Shown here piece by piece: positions 8,829 through 16,467 of a DNA stretch of 64,000 bases. The notes beneath the pieces were generated by a model. The model was not told the origin of the DNA, searched no databases, and saw only the letters and a program-made list of their open reading frames with translations. Within the stretch, counting starts at the first letter, position 1. The number at the start of each line of letters is the position of its first letter. The translations under genes and the position numbers were made by a program. The DNA is from CAVXXD01 sp963765625. GTDB lineage: Bacteria; Actinomycetota; Geothermincolia; Geothermincolales; Geothermincolaceae. The stretch lies in NCBI GenBank assembly GCA_963765625.1, contig CAVXXD010000016.1, positions 124,001 through 188,000 of the forward strand, written 5' to 3'.

Positions 8829-9770
8829 ATGACATCCAATGCAGTCTCAGACGAATATAAGAGCAGCCGCTCTAGTGTTCTATACACCATCACCGGTCTG
8901 GTAGTGGCGGTTTTCATAATCTTCGGGTTGGTCATATCAGCTGTTTTCATCACCAGCCAGGACACCCTCATCGACAAGAGCAAGGACAAAATCATCCAGA
9001 CCGAAGTGGACAACATCAATTCGGCCATCGAGTACGTGGTCAGCCTGCTAATGCCCGTCTTCAACCAGAAGGCCCAGGAGATGAGCGTACAGGAGATGCT
9101 CGAAGCCCTGACCACGGGCAAGCTCAGCGAGGCCCAGAAATGGATGAATAACGAGATGATGGCCATGATCGGACAAGACGTGATGGGCCTGGAGAAGGCC
9201 GTGGCCATCATGACCAGCTCTCCCATGACGGGAAGCAAGCCCATTATACTCGCCGCCAACGAGGAAGCCCTTCTGGCCTGGGAGATCCCCCAGTATATCC
9301 TGGACGCGCTCGACGAAGACCAACCCTATCTCCTGATGGAAGAAGGCATCCCGGAACTGGGGCTCGAGGGCGAGCAGCTCCTGGTGTTCAAGAAGACCGA
9401 GGACACGGCGAGAGGCATCGAAGCCTACTTCGTCGGGGTCACCTCCCTGCAGGACAAGGTGGACGAGATCAACGCCTTCTACAACGAAGAGAAGAACCGC
9501 ACTATTCTGTACATCTCGGGGGTGCTGATCATATCTATACTGCTCATCGTGGCCATAACCTTCTTCGTCCTCTCCTACCTGCTGCGCAAGCGCATCACTG
9601 AGCCCATCAACGAGCTCTCGGCTGCGGCCGAGGAGGTACTGGAGGGCAACCTGGACGTAGAGGTGCCCGTCCGCAAGGGCGAGGAACTGGAGAAACTCAA
9701 GACGGTCTTCAACGAGATGCTCAAGAGCCTGCGCGAGGTCATCAACATGTCGATTGGGGAGGGGGAATAG
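8829..9770 (+). CDS. Membrane receptor-like protein with HAMP domain but no output domain
   Basis: 313 residues. One membrane helix lies near residues 18-40, followed by about 180 extracytoplasmic residues. A second helix lies near 222-246 (ILYISGVLIISILLIVAITF). A HAMP linker then starts at LRKRITEPINELSAAAEEVL and the protein ends about 20 residues later. This is the layout of a chemoreceptor or sensor kinase cut off after HAMP: no kinase, GGDEF or methyl-accepting domain follows before the stop, and none is visible in other frames downstream. It may signal by interaction with a separate partner. An AAGGGGT ribosome site precedes the ATG. Confidence 0.75.
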   Translation: MTSNAVSDEYKSSRSSVLYTITGLVVAVFIIFGLVISAVFITSQDTLIDKSKDKIIQTEVDNINSAIEYVVSLLMPVFNQKAQEMSVQEMLEALTTGKLSEAQKWMNNEMMAMIGQDVMGLEKAVAIMTSSPMTGSKPIILAANEEALLAWEIPQYILDALDEDQPYLLMEEGIPELGLEGEQLLVFKKTEDTARGIEAYFVGVTSLQDKVDEINAFYNEEKNRTILYISGVLIISILLIVAITFFVLSYLLRKRITEPINELSAAAEEVLEGNLDVEVPVRKGEELEKLKTVFNEMLKSLREVINMSIGEGE

Positions 9771-9776
9771 GAACCC

Positions 9777-10433
9777 CTAAAGGTCGGCGATCATCTTCAG
9801 CACGAACTTCTCGTCGTGCTCGACCAGCTCACGGATAACCATGTCGGCGCCGGCGGAGTCGCCCTCCCGGTAACAGCGCAGGACCAGTTGGAAGAAGCGG
9901 TGGTTCTTCTTCAGCTCGCTCTTCTGCATGGAGTGGGAGGCGTACATCAGCCGTTTGGTCACTGGCCAGATGTAGGCTACCATCCTCTCCAGCACCTGGT
10001 TGCGGCTGGCACGGCAGGAAGCCAGGCCGAACTCCACGATGGCGTCCATGTAGGCGTCGACGTCCTCAAGCGCCGCGCATTCCTCCATCTTTCGTACCGA
10101 GGCGACGACGGGCTTGATGGTTTCGGGGGTGATGTTCTCGGTGGCCCGGCGCACAATCAGGCTGAGCAGTTCCTTTAAAACGTCGTTGAGCCAGGAAACA
10201 GACTCCGGGGTCATCTCGGTGACCCGGGCTCCCCGGCGGGGCAGCAGTTCCACCAGGCCATTGTCGGCCAGCATGCGCAGGGCTTCCCGGATGGGGGAGC
10301 GGCTCACTTCAAGCTCTTCCGCCAGCCTGGCTTCGACGATGCGCTGGCCGGGTTTGAGCTCGAAATGGATGATGCGCTCGCTGAGCCAGTCGGCGATCTG
10401 TACCGCCAGGTTCTCCGAAGCCCTGAATTCCAA
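9777..10433 (-). CDS. GntR family (FCD) transcriptional regulator
   Basis: A 218-residue regulator with an N-terminal winged helix. LKPGQRIVEARLAEELEVSR leads into SPIREALRMLADNGLVEL and PRRGARVTE, the GntR signature. The helical C-terminal FCD domain normally binds small organic acids through metal-coordinating His/Asp. It lies 51 bases downstream of the K+ channel gene on the same strand and may be co-transcribed, but a functional link is not evident. Its stop is 7 bases from that of the convergent HAMP gene. Confidence 0.88.
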   Translation of the reverse strand: MEFRASENLAVQIADWLSERIIHFELKPGQRIVEARLAEELEVSRSPIREALRMLADNGLVELLPRRGARVTEMTPESVSWLNDVLKELLSLIVRRATENITPETIKPVVASVRKMEECAALEDVDAYMDAIVEFGLASCRASRNQVLERMVAYIWPVTKRLMYASHSMQKSELKKNHRFFQLVLRCYREGDSAGADMVIRELVEHDEKFVLKMIADL

Positions 10434-10484
10434 CGGCCTTCCTCCTGCCTACATGATATCAGAACGGAATGTACCAGGCTGCCT

Positions 10485-11540
10485 CTATTCCGTATAGCCC
10501 ATGATCAGGAGTTGGTCTCCCTCTTTCAGCGAGTAGGGCTGGTCGTAGGAGATGAAACCCTCAGCGGTCATTGTCCCGATGAGCCTGCCGCTGTGTTTCT
10601 CGCGGAGCGCTTCCGCGGCCTCCTCGCTGGACTTACCCGCCAGGTCCCCACCGACCGGCTGGGAGAAGATGCGCATGTCGTCTTTGCGGGTGACCATTTC
10701 GGTGACGATGCCTATCAGCCCGTAGCTGAGGGTGGAGCGGGCGATGAGGTTTCCCAGCAATACGTCGGAGTCGAGGATCTCTCCCACCTTGGCCAGGTTG
10801 AGGTGGCCAACGTTCTCGGGGTTCTGTACTTCCGCCGTCATCTTCAAGGTGGGGTTGAGGGCGCGGATGGTCAGGGCGGCGAGCACCGTGCGGGAATCGA
10901 TGTCTTCCGAAGACCCCCCTTTGGACTCGTCCGCCAGGAGGATGGCCGATGAAGCCGCGGAGATGTTGACCCGCTTCAGATCGCTTTCGCTGGCCGGGCT
11001 GCCCCTGAAGAAGAAGACATGATCGTCTTCGACCGGGTTGTCTTCCAGGTCGGCCAGGAGCACGATGGAGCGGTAGTCGTCGGCCAGTTCTTGCAAGAGC
11101 CTCTCGACGACGTGAGCCCCACGCGAATTCCAGCCGCAGATGACGATGTGGTCCTTGCTGTTCGTCTTTCCCTGCAAACCGCTGTACCTCCTTCTCGTCT
11201 TGGCCACCCGCCGGGATGCCAAGGTGGTGATGTATGTGCTCAGGGCTCCGATGCCCAGGATCATGGAGATTACCACGATGACCTTTCCGCCCCCGGTGAC
11301 GGGGACGACGTCGCCGTAGCCGATGGTGGCCATGCTGACGAACATGCACCATATGGCGTCCCAGTAGGTGTTTATTCCGGGGTTGTGGTCCCTTTCGAGG
11401 ACGAGGAGCAGGAAGGAGCCCACCAGGACCACCAGGAGGACGTTGAACAGCAGCACCAGCGGCATGCGGCGGCTATAGAGCCCGTAGCGCAGTGACTCCA
11501 TCTTGTAGTCAAACCAGGCCCTTCGGCTGTTCTTCTTCAT
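10485..11540 (-). CDS. Potassium channel with TrkA-N/RCK regulatory domain
   Basis: 351 residues. An N-terminal membrane helix (LVLLFNVLLVVLVGSFLLLV) is followed by a pore loop with the K+ selectivity filter TIGYGD and a second helix (IVVISMILGIGALSTYI). The cytoplasmic part has a Rossmann fold starting HIVICGWNSRGAHVV and acidic nucleotide-binding strands, then a C-terminal TrkA-C-like lobe ending in GDQLLIMG. This is the two-helix, MthK/Kch-like layout in which the RCK domain gates the pore in response to ligand such as Ca2+ or nucleotides. It probably sets K+ flux or membrane potential. Confidence 0.9.
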   Translation of the reverse strand: MKKNSRRAWFDYKMESLRYGLYSRRMPLVLLFNVLLVVLVGSFLLLVLERDHNPGINTYWDAIWCMFVSMATIGYGDVVPVTGGGKVIVVISMILGIGALSTYITTLASRRVAKTRRRYSGLQGKTNSKDHIVICGWNSRGAHVVERLLQELADDYRSIVLLADLEDNPVEDDHVFFFRGSPASESDLKRVNISAASSAILLADESKGGSSEDIDSRTVLAALTIRALNPTLKMTAEVQNPENVGHLNLAKVGEILDSDVLLGNLIARSTLSYGLIGIVTEMVTRKDDMRIFSQPVGGDLAGKSSEEAAEALREKHSGRLIGTMTAEGFISYDQPYSLKEGDQLLIMGYTE

Positions 11541-11608
11541 ATCCTCCGCCTTTTATGCAGGGTCAGTTCTTATCTTTGCATTATATTACAATTAGTTATA
11601 TTTGGCCT

Positions 11609-12553
11609 TCAGGAGAAGCTCAGGCGGGTTCCCGAGAGGTTGCGGATGAAAGCTTCCGGCATTGCTTCTTCAAAGGCTCGAGCCGCCTTCGGCCCGGTGC
11701 AGTGCGCGGGAACGACGTAACGGGGGGAGAAGCTGCGCATCTCGTCCACGGTGCGGCCGATGATGGCCTCGAAGGAAGGGCCGGTGAGATGAAACCCCCC
11801 GATGACCGCCAGGACCTCATTGACGCCGGTGACCCGGCGAGCGTGCTCAACCGTGTTGATGATGCCTGAATGTGCGCAGCCCGAGAGGACCACCAGGCCT
11901 TTACCGCGCACATTGATAGCCAGGGCGGTGTCGTCGGAAATGGGGTCCCACTGCTCGCACCCGTCCTTGACGCAGAAGGCGATGGGAAAACCCTTCTCGA
12001 AGTCGGTGGCGCGCTCCACCTCACCCAGGAAGAGGATGGTATCCCCGGCCATGAGATAAGGGTCCGAGGTTATCACCGGTTCCGCCCCGGCTTCCTCCAG
12101 TTCCTTTCTCTGCAGCTCGGGGAAGCCCACCTTCAATTCCTCGGAGAACTTGAGGTAGCGCGGCGCGGTAAAGGCATCGGGGTGCATTACCAGCGGGAGA
12201 GGTTTACGCGGCAGCATCTCCAGGGTGGGCAGGATCCCGCCGAAGTGGTCCAGGTGCCCGTGGGAGAGGGCCATGGCTTCGATCGCGGCCAGGTCCACTT
12301 CCAGGGCCCGCAGGTTGAAGGGAACGGCGACGGGGGAGAGGCCCGCGTCGAAGAGGATGGTGTGCTCCTCGTTGCCCGACCACGTCTTGACCAGGGCGGA
12401 GAATCCGTGCTCGGCCAGTACCTGGTTCTGGAGCTTGCCGTCTTTGGCCAGTTGCATGCGCGTGACCACTTCGTTGTTGTCTCCGGCCAGCAGGTCGGCG
12501 GTGTTGTCCACGACGGTGGTGATGTCCACCCGGTCGACTTCTCTCAACTTCAT
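11609..12553 (-). CDS. Metallo-beta-lactamase-fold hydrolase (dihydropterin synthase-like MBL)
   Basis: From the ATG at 12553 the protein has 314 residues. That start is chosen because GGGGAGGA lies just upstream, whereas the longer open frame reaches into the promoter of the divergent TetR gene. The metal motif SHGHLDHFGG is at residues 97-106, the third His lies in SGCAHSGIINT near 225, and PAHCTG is close to the C-terminus. This pattern is typical of the MBL group that includes the archaeal beta-RFAP-phosphate-related 7,8-dihydropterin enzymes. The substrate is unknown. It is divergent from the TetR/ABC exporter operon and could share its regulation. Confidence 0.85.
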   Translation of the reverse strand: MKLREVDRVDITTVVDNTADLLAGDNNEVVTRMQLAKDGKLQNQVLAEHGFSALVKTWSGNEEHTILFDAGLSPVAVPFNLRALEVDLAAIEAMALSHGHLDHFGGILPTLEMLPRKPLPLVMHPDAFTAPRYLKFSEELKVGFPELQRKELEEAGAEPVITSDPYLMAGDTILFLGEVERATDFEKGFPIAFCVKDGCEQWDPISDDTALAINVRGKGLVVLSGCAHSGIINTVEHARRVTGVNEVLAVIGGFHLTGPSFEAIIGRTVDEMRSFSPRYVVPAHCTGPKAARAFEEAMPEAFIRNLSGTRLSFS

Positions 12554-12618
12554 GGCGTCCTCCCCGGTAATCAAAACGGTTCTGTACAGGCATTTTAACA
12601 CATTCATCCAGACCGGTC

Positions 12619-12648
12619 TTGACAAAGGAAAAGAAGAGAGCTTAAGAT
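12619..12648 (+). promoter_or_regulatory. Sigma70-type promoter of the TetR-ABC operon
   Basis: TTGACA at 12619-12624 and TAAGAT at 12643-12648 are separated by 18 bases. They lie directly upstream of the two operator copies and of the TetR start at 12712. Confidence 0.7.
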
Positions 12649-12651
12649 AAA

Positions 12652-12681
12652 ACCGACGGTCGGTATGTACCGACGGTCGGT
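12652..12681. promoter_or_regulatory. Twin palindromic TetR operators
   Basis: ACCGACGGTCGGT occurs twice, at 12652-12664 and 12669-12681, as a direct repeat with a 17-base period; each copy is itself a palindrome. The pair overlaps the expected transcription start just after the -10 element, an arrangement for cooperative binding of two TetR dimers. Confidence 0.8.
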
Positions 12682-12711
12682 ATGTATATAAGCAAGAAAA
12701 AGGAGAAAACA

Positions 12712-13407
12712 ATGTCCAGGAAGCAGGTCGATAGGCCGGACACGCGGAGTGAACTGGTGGAGGCTGCCTGGGAACTCTTCGCCCACAACGGCTACGAGGG
12801 GACCACCGTCAATGCCATCATCGAGAAGGTGGGCCTCTCCAAGGGCGCCTTCTACCATTACTTCGAGTCGAAGGAGGACGTCCTGGACGCGGTGGTGGAG
12901 CACGTCACCGAGCACGTCATCGAGGACGTCGACCCCATGCTGCGCGACGCCGGAAGGGACGCCAACCATAAGCTTGACTGCCTCATCTCCGTCTTCCGTT
13001 CCTGGAAGGAAGAAAACCTCGAGATGGTCCGGAATATATCGCTGGTGCTGGAGAAGGACGAGAACATCATCATCCGCCACAAAATAGACCGGCGCACCGA
13101 CGAGCTCCTGATGCCCCTGCTGGTCGAGATCATCACCCAGGGCATAGAGGAAGGCCTCTACGACGTGGAGGACCCGCAAACGGCGGCGGAGATGGTGACC
13201 ATCGTCTTTCACGCCTGGAGGGAGATGCAGATGCGCGCCCTCATGGAGGCGGAACAGGACGGAAACGCGGAAGACGTCGAGGACAAGCTGCGGCGGCGTA
13301 TCCGCGGCATGGCCCGGTTGCTGGAGCGTTTCCTCGGAGCGCCGTCCGGTACCCTGGTGCTGATGGAAGACGAAGCTGTGAGGCGCTTCATCGAACTGTT
13401 CGGATAG
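12712..13407 (+). CDS. TetR/AcrR family regulator of the downstream ABC exporter
   Basis: 231 residues from ATG 12712. AAGGAG lies 5 bases upstream; an in-frame ATG at 12682 falls inside the operator and is rejected. The helix-turn-helix is GTTVNAIIEKVGLSKGAFYHYFESKEDVL, a textbook TetR recognition region (residues about 25-55). The C-terminal domain is helical and acidic. The gene heads an operon with a MacB/FtsX-type permease and its ATPase. The twin palindromes in its promoter make autorepression and substrate-induced export the likely scheme; the exported substrate is unknown. Confidence 0.9.
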   Translation: MSRKQVDRPDTRSELVEAAWELFAHNGYEGTTVNAIIEKVGLSKGAFYHYFESKEDVLDAVVEHVTEHVIEDVDPMLRDAGRDANHKLDCLISVFRSWKEENLEMVRNISLVLEKDENIIIRHKIDRRTDELLMPLLVEIITQGIEEGLYDVEDPQTAAEMVTIVFHAWREMQMRALMEAEQDGNAEDVEDKLRRRIRGMARLLERFLGAPSGTLVLMEDEAVRRFIELFG

Positions 13408-13449
13408 ACGTTCCAACGTGGACGACTTGCAAGAGAGGAGGAACCGGAC

Positions 13450-14565
13450 ATGAATTACTTCACACTGATAATCAAGAACGTCATGAGGCAGAAGACCCGT
13501 ACCCTGCTGACCCTGGTGGGCATCAGCATCGGCATCGCCACCATCGTCACCCTGGGGATGGTATCGGACGGCATGAAGAAGACCATGAGTTCCATGATCG
13601 AGGTGGGGGATACCGACTTCATGATCGGCCAGGCCGGGTCCTCCGACACCCTCTTCTCTGTCATCGACGAGGCGGAACTGGAGGAAGTACGGGAGATGCC
13701 GGGCATAGCGCGGGTGGACGGGGTCATCCTCAACACGGCGCAGGTAACCGGCAACCCCTATTTCGTCATCTTCGGAACGGAGCGGGGTTATCTGGAAATT
13801 CTGGACAACGTGATGCTGGAGGGACGCATGTTCGAGCCCGGAACCGACGAGATAGTGCTGGGGCGGCAGGGGGCCGGCACCCTGGGCAAGGGGGTCGGAG
13901 ACACCGTTGACATGTTCCAGCGGAGCTTCACCGTGGTCGGCGTGATGGCCTCCGATTCAACCATGCAGGACGGCGGGGGCATGATCGACCTTTCCTTAAT
14001 GCAGGAAGTTTCCGACAAGAAGGGCAAGGTGACCCTGGGCATGGTCAAGGTGGAGCCCGGGGCCGACGCCGCTGTTCTGGCGGCCCGCGTCGAAGAGGAG
14101 TTCGAGGACAAGTTGGTGACCATCTCTGAGGTGAGTGAATTCTCCAAGGTGGACAAGGGCATGGATTTCATCGACGCCGGCACCTGGCTGATCTCAGCCC
14201 TGGCCATCATTATCGGCGGCATCGGGGTGATGAACACCATGATCATCAGCGTCTACGACCGCATCCGCGAGATTGGTGTGCTCAAAGCCCTGGGCTGGCG
14301 CAGCTTTTCCGTCGTACGCATGATCCTGGGCGAGGCAGCCATCATCGGGCTGCTGGCCGCGGTGCTGGGATCCCTCGCCGGCCTGGGGATGGTCAAGCTG
14401 ATCATGCTGGCCCCGGCGGCGAAATCCTTCATCTCCGCTGCTTTACCCATTAACGTATTCATCCGGGCCCTGGTGGTGGCCGTGCTGGTGTCGCTGGTAG
14501 GCGGTATCTTTCCGGCCTGGCGGGCGGCTCACCTCTCGCCCAGGGAAGCCCTGCGCTACGAATAG
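13450..14565 (+). CDS. MacB/FtsX-type ABC transporter permease
   Basis: 371 residues. An N-terminal membrane helix (TLLTLVGISIGIATIVTLGMV) is followed by a roughly 200-residue extracytoplasmic MacB-type domain. A C-terminal FtsX unit has three membrane helices, including the signature GGIGVMNTMIISVYDRIREI and VLKALGWRS. This four-helix plan characterises MacB/LolCE-like mechanotransmitters, which use ATP in the cytosol to move proteins, lipids or drugs outside the membrane. GAGGAGG precedes the ATG. The ATPase gene begins 6 to 12 bases downstream. Confidence 0.92.
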   Translation: MNYFTLIIKNVMRQKTRTLLTLVGISIGIATIVTLGMVSDGMKKTMSSMIEVGDTDFMIGQAGSSDTLFSVIDEAELEEVREMPGIARVDGVILNTAQVTGNPYFVIFGTERGYLEILDNVMLEGRMFEPGTDEIVLGRQGAGTLGKGVGDTVDMFQRSFTVVGVMASDSTMQDGGGMIDLSLMQEVSDKKGKVTLGMVKVEPGADAAVLAARVEEEFEDKLVTISEVSEFSKVDKGMDFIDAGTWLISALAIIIGGIGVMNTMIISVYDRIREIGVLKALGWRSFSVVRMILGEAAIIGLLAAVLGSLAGLGMVKLIMLAPAAKSFISAALPINVFIRALVVAVLVSLVGGIFPAWRAAHLSPREALRYE

Positions 14566-14577
14566 GAGGTCATGGCG

Positions 14578-15237
14578 ATGACAGCGATAATCACCCTGAA
14601 CGATGTGAAGAAACATTACGACGGAGACCGGATCAAAGCCCTCGATGGGGTGGACCTGGAAGTGGGCGAAGGCGAGTTCGTGGCCATCATGGGGCCGTCG
14701 GGCTCCGGCAAGTCCACCATGTTGAACATGCTGGGAGCCCTGGACGTGCCGGACTCGGGAGAGATAACCGTAGCCGGCAGGAAGCTCTCCTCCGGAGACG
14801 GACTGGCCGCTTTCCGCCGCGATACCATCGGCTTCGTCTTCCAACTGCACAACCTTATCCCCTCGCTCACCGCGCTGGAGAACGTGCAGATCCCCCTGAT
14901 GGAAAAGAAGATGAAGTCTTCCGGCAGGAAGAGCCGGGCTATGAAGCTGCTGCGGCAGGTAGGCTTGGAGGACCGCGCCGACAGCCTGCCCACCGACCTC
15001 TCCGGCGGGGAGCGCCAGCGCGTGGCAATAGCCCGCGCCCTGGCCAACGACCCCTGCATCATCCTGGCGGACGAACCCACCGGCTCGGTGGACTCCGAGA
15101 ACGCCCGGCGCATCATGGAGCTGTTGAAAGAAGTATGCCGGGAGCGCGGCGCCACGTTGCTGCTGGTCACCCACGATGAAGGCGTGGCTGCCCAGGCCGA
15201 GCGTATCGTGCGCATGCTGGACGGCCGCGTTGTTTAA
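14578..15237 (+). CDS. ABC transporter ATP-binding protein (MacB/LolD type)
   Basis: About 219 residues. Walker A GPSGSGKST, Q-loop FQLHNLIPSLTALENVQIPL, signature LSGGERQRVAIARAL, Walker B CIILADEPTGSVD and the switch His in LLLVTHDEG are all intact. The ATG at 14578 is preferred over the in-frame ATG at 14572 because it lies 8 bases from AGGAGG, against 2. It powers the adjacent FtsX-type permease; both are under the TetR gene at the head of the operon. Confidence 0.93.
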   Translation: MTAIITLNDVKKHYDGDRIKALDGVDLEVGEGEFVAIMGPSGSGKSTMLNMLGALDVPDSGEITVAGRKLSSGDGLAAFRRDTIGFVFQLHNLIPSLTALENVQIPLMEKKMKSSGRKSRAMKLLRQVGLEDRADSLPTDLSGGERQRVAIARALANDPCIILADEPTGSVDSENARRIMELLKEVCRERGATLLLVTHDEGVAAQAERIVRMLDGRVV

Positions 15238-15263
15238 GGGGTCAGGTCTCGAATATCGAGTTT
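15238..15263. repeat. Half copy of the GGGGTCAGGTCTCGA repeat
   Basis: GGGGTCAGGTCTCGA at 15238-15252 is identical to the left arm of the palindrome at 2647-2677, followed by ATATCGAG. Here the long right arm is missing. It starts one base after the ABC gene stop, in another convergent spacer. Confidence 0.55.
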
Positions 15264-15297
15264 CTTACCAGTAAATGGTAATCGTGAAAAGGAAGGG

Positions 15298-16161
15298 TTA
15301 CAGGCCGAGTTCCAGTTTGACCAGTTCGCGGTAAGCTTCGGTCAGACGCGTGGTGATGGGCCCTGGGCAGGCGACCTTGAGAGGATGCCCGTCGAGGGAA
15401 GCGACCGGCACGATCTCGCCGGTGCTGACGGTGAGAAAAGCCTCGTCGGCTTCGGCCAGTTCGGGCAGGAGGTAACAGCCCTCCAGTCCGTTCAGGCCCA
15501 GTTGCTCGCACAACTCCTGCACCGCTTCGCGGGTTATGCCGGGTAGCAGCCCGCATCCGACCTCGGGCGTGAAGACGGAGCCGTGCCTCACCCAGAAGAG
15601 GTTGGCGGTGGAGGCTTCGGTGAGATGGCCCTGCTCGTTCAAGAAGACGGCGTCGTCCGCTCCGCGGTCCTTGGCTTCCTGCTTGGCGATGAGGGTATCC
15701 AGGTAGTTGTTGCACTTGATGCGGGAGAGGGTGGAGGAGGAGTTGCGGTGGGTGGCTGCTACCACCAGGCGCATGCCTTGCCGGTAGAACTCTTCCGGGT
15801 ATCCCTCGAAGGGCTTGACCACGATGAAGAGGTTGGGCAAGCCCGGCCTCTCCAGGCGCTTGGTGCCGTCGTAGGCGCCACCGGTGAGGGTGACGCGCAC
15901 GTAGGCGTCACCGGCTCCCACGTTTTCCCGGTAGAGGTGGAGGATGGCCATCTCTATCTCGGCGTCTTCCGTGGGAAGAGTGATGCGAAGCGCCTGACAC
16001 CCGATCCTCAGGCGATCCAGGTGGCGGGTCAGCCGGAAGGGCTGGCCGGAGTAGACACGTATGGTCTCGAAGAGCCCGTCTCCGAAGAGAACTCCCCGGT
16101 CCTGCACCGGCAGGAAGGCGTCTTCTTCCTCGACCACCAGCCCGTTCAGGTATAGCTTCAT
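15298..16161 (-). CDS. Class IV (branched-chain/4-amino-4-deoxychorismate lyase type) PLP aminotransferase
   Basis: 287 residues. FLPVQDRGVLFGDGLFETIRV and RHLDRLR mark the N-terminal lobe. IKCNNYLDTLIAKQEA holds the PLP lysine, and LTEASTANLFWV and GCGLLPGITREAV are the usual fold-type IV C-terminal motifs. The family includes IlvE, D-amino acid aminotransferase and PabC. The sequence alone does not separate them, though the overall pattern is close to PabC/Dat-like enzymes. It overlaps the small upstream gene by four bases (ATGA), so the two are translationally coupled. Confidence 0.87.
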   Translation of the reverse strand: MKLYLNGLVVEEEDAFLPVQDRGVLFGDGLFETIRVYSGQPFRLTRHLDRLRIGCQALRITLPTEDAEIEMAILHLYRENVGAGDAYVRVTLTGGAYDGTKRLERPGLPNLFIVVKPFEGYPEEFYRQGMRLVVAATHRNSSSTLSRIKCNNYLDTLIAKQEAKDRGADDAVFLNEQGHLTEASTANLFWVRHGSVFTPEVGCGLLPGITREAVQELCEQLGLNGLEGCYLLPELAEADEAFLTVSTGEIVPVASLDGHPLKVACPGPITTRLTEAYRELVKLELGL

Positions 16162-16433
16162 CGCCGCCCCAGGCGCTCCTTAAGGCGCCGCAAGCCGCGA
16201 AGGAACGAGAGGGCCATGTTGACGCCGATGGCGATGTAGAGCAAGAACGCGATGCGGTAGGCCACCTGGCTCTTCTTTCTCAGGGAGGGAAGGTTGACGG
16301 CCCAGCCAATACCGAAGACGCGTGGCGTGAAGATGCGGGGGTCCCCTGGGTTCCAGATCCGTTCCTTGACCCTGCCCGGCGTGGGACGCCGGAAGTCGTA
16401 GGGGATGCCGACGATTTTACCGTGCCCTTTCAT
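16158..16433 (-). CDS. Small membrane protein, DUF5808-like
   Basis: 91 residues. The soluble N-terminus contains GIPYDFRRPTPGRVKERIWN, then DPRIFTPRVFGIGWAVNL, which matches the DUF5808 pattern as I recall it. A membrane helix follows (VAYRIAFLLYIAIGVNMALSF) and then a basic tail. The family is of unknown function and is usually found attached to, or beside, membrane proteins in Actinobacteria. The stop overlaps the start of the aminotransferase gene. Confidence 0.75.
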   Translation of the reverse strand: MKGHGKIVGIPYDFRRPTPGRVKERIWNPGDPRIFTPRVFGIGWAVNLPSLRKKSQVAYRIAFLLYIAIGVNMALSFLRGLRRLKERLGRR

Positions 16434-16467
16434 TTCAAGCCCTTTCTATCCATAAAGATCATAACAC

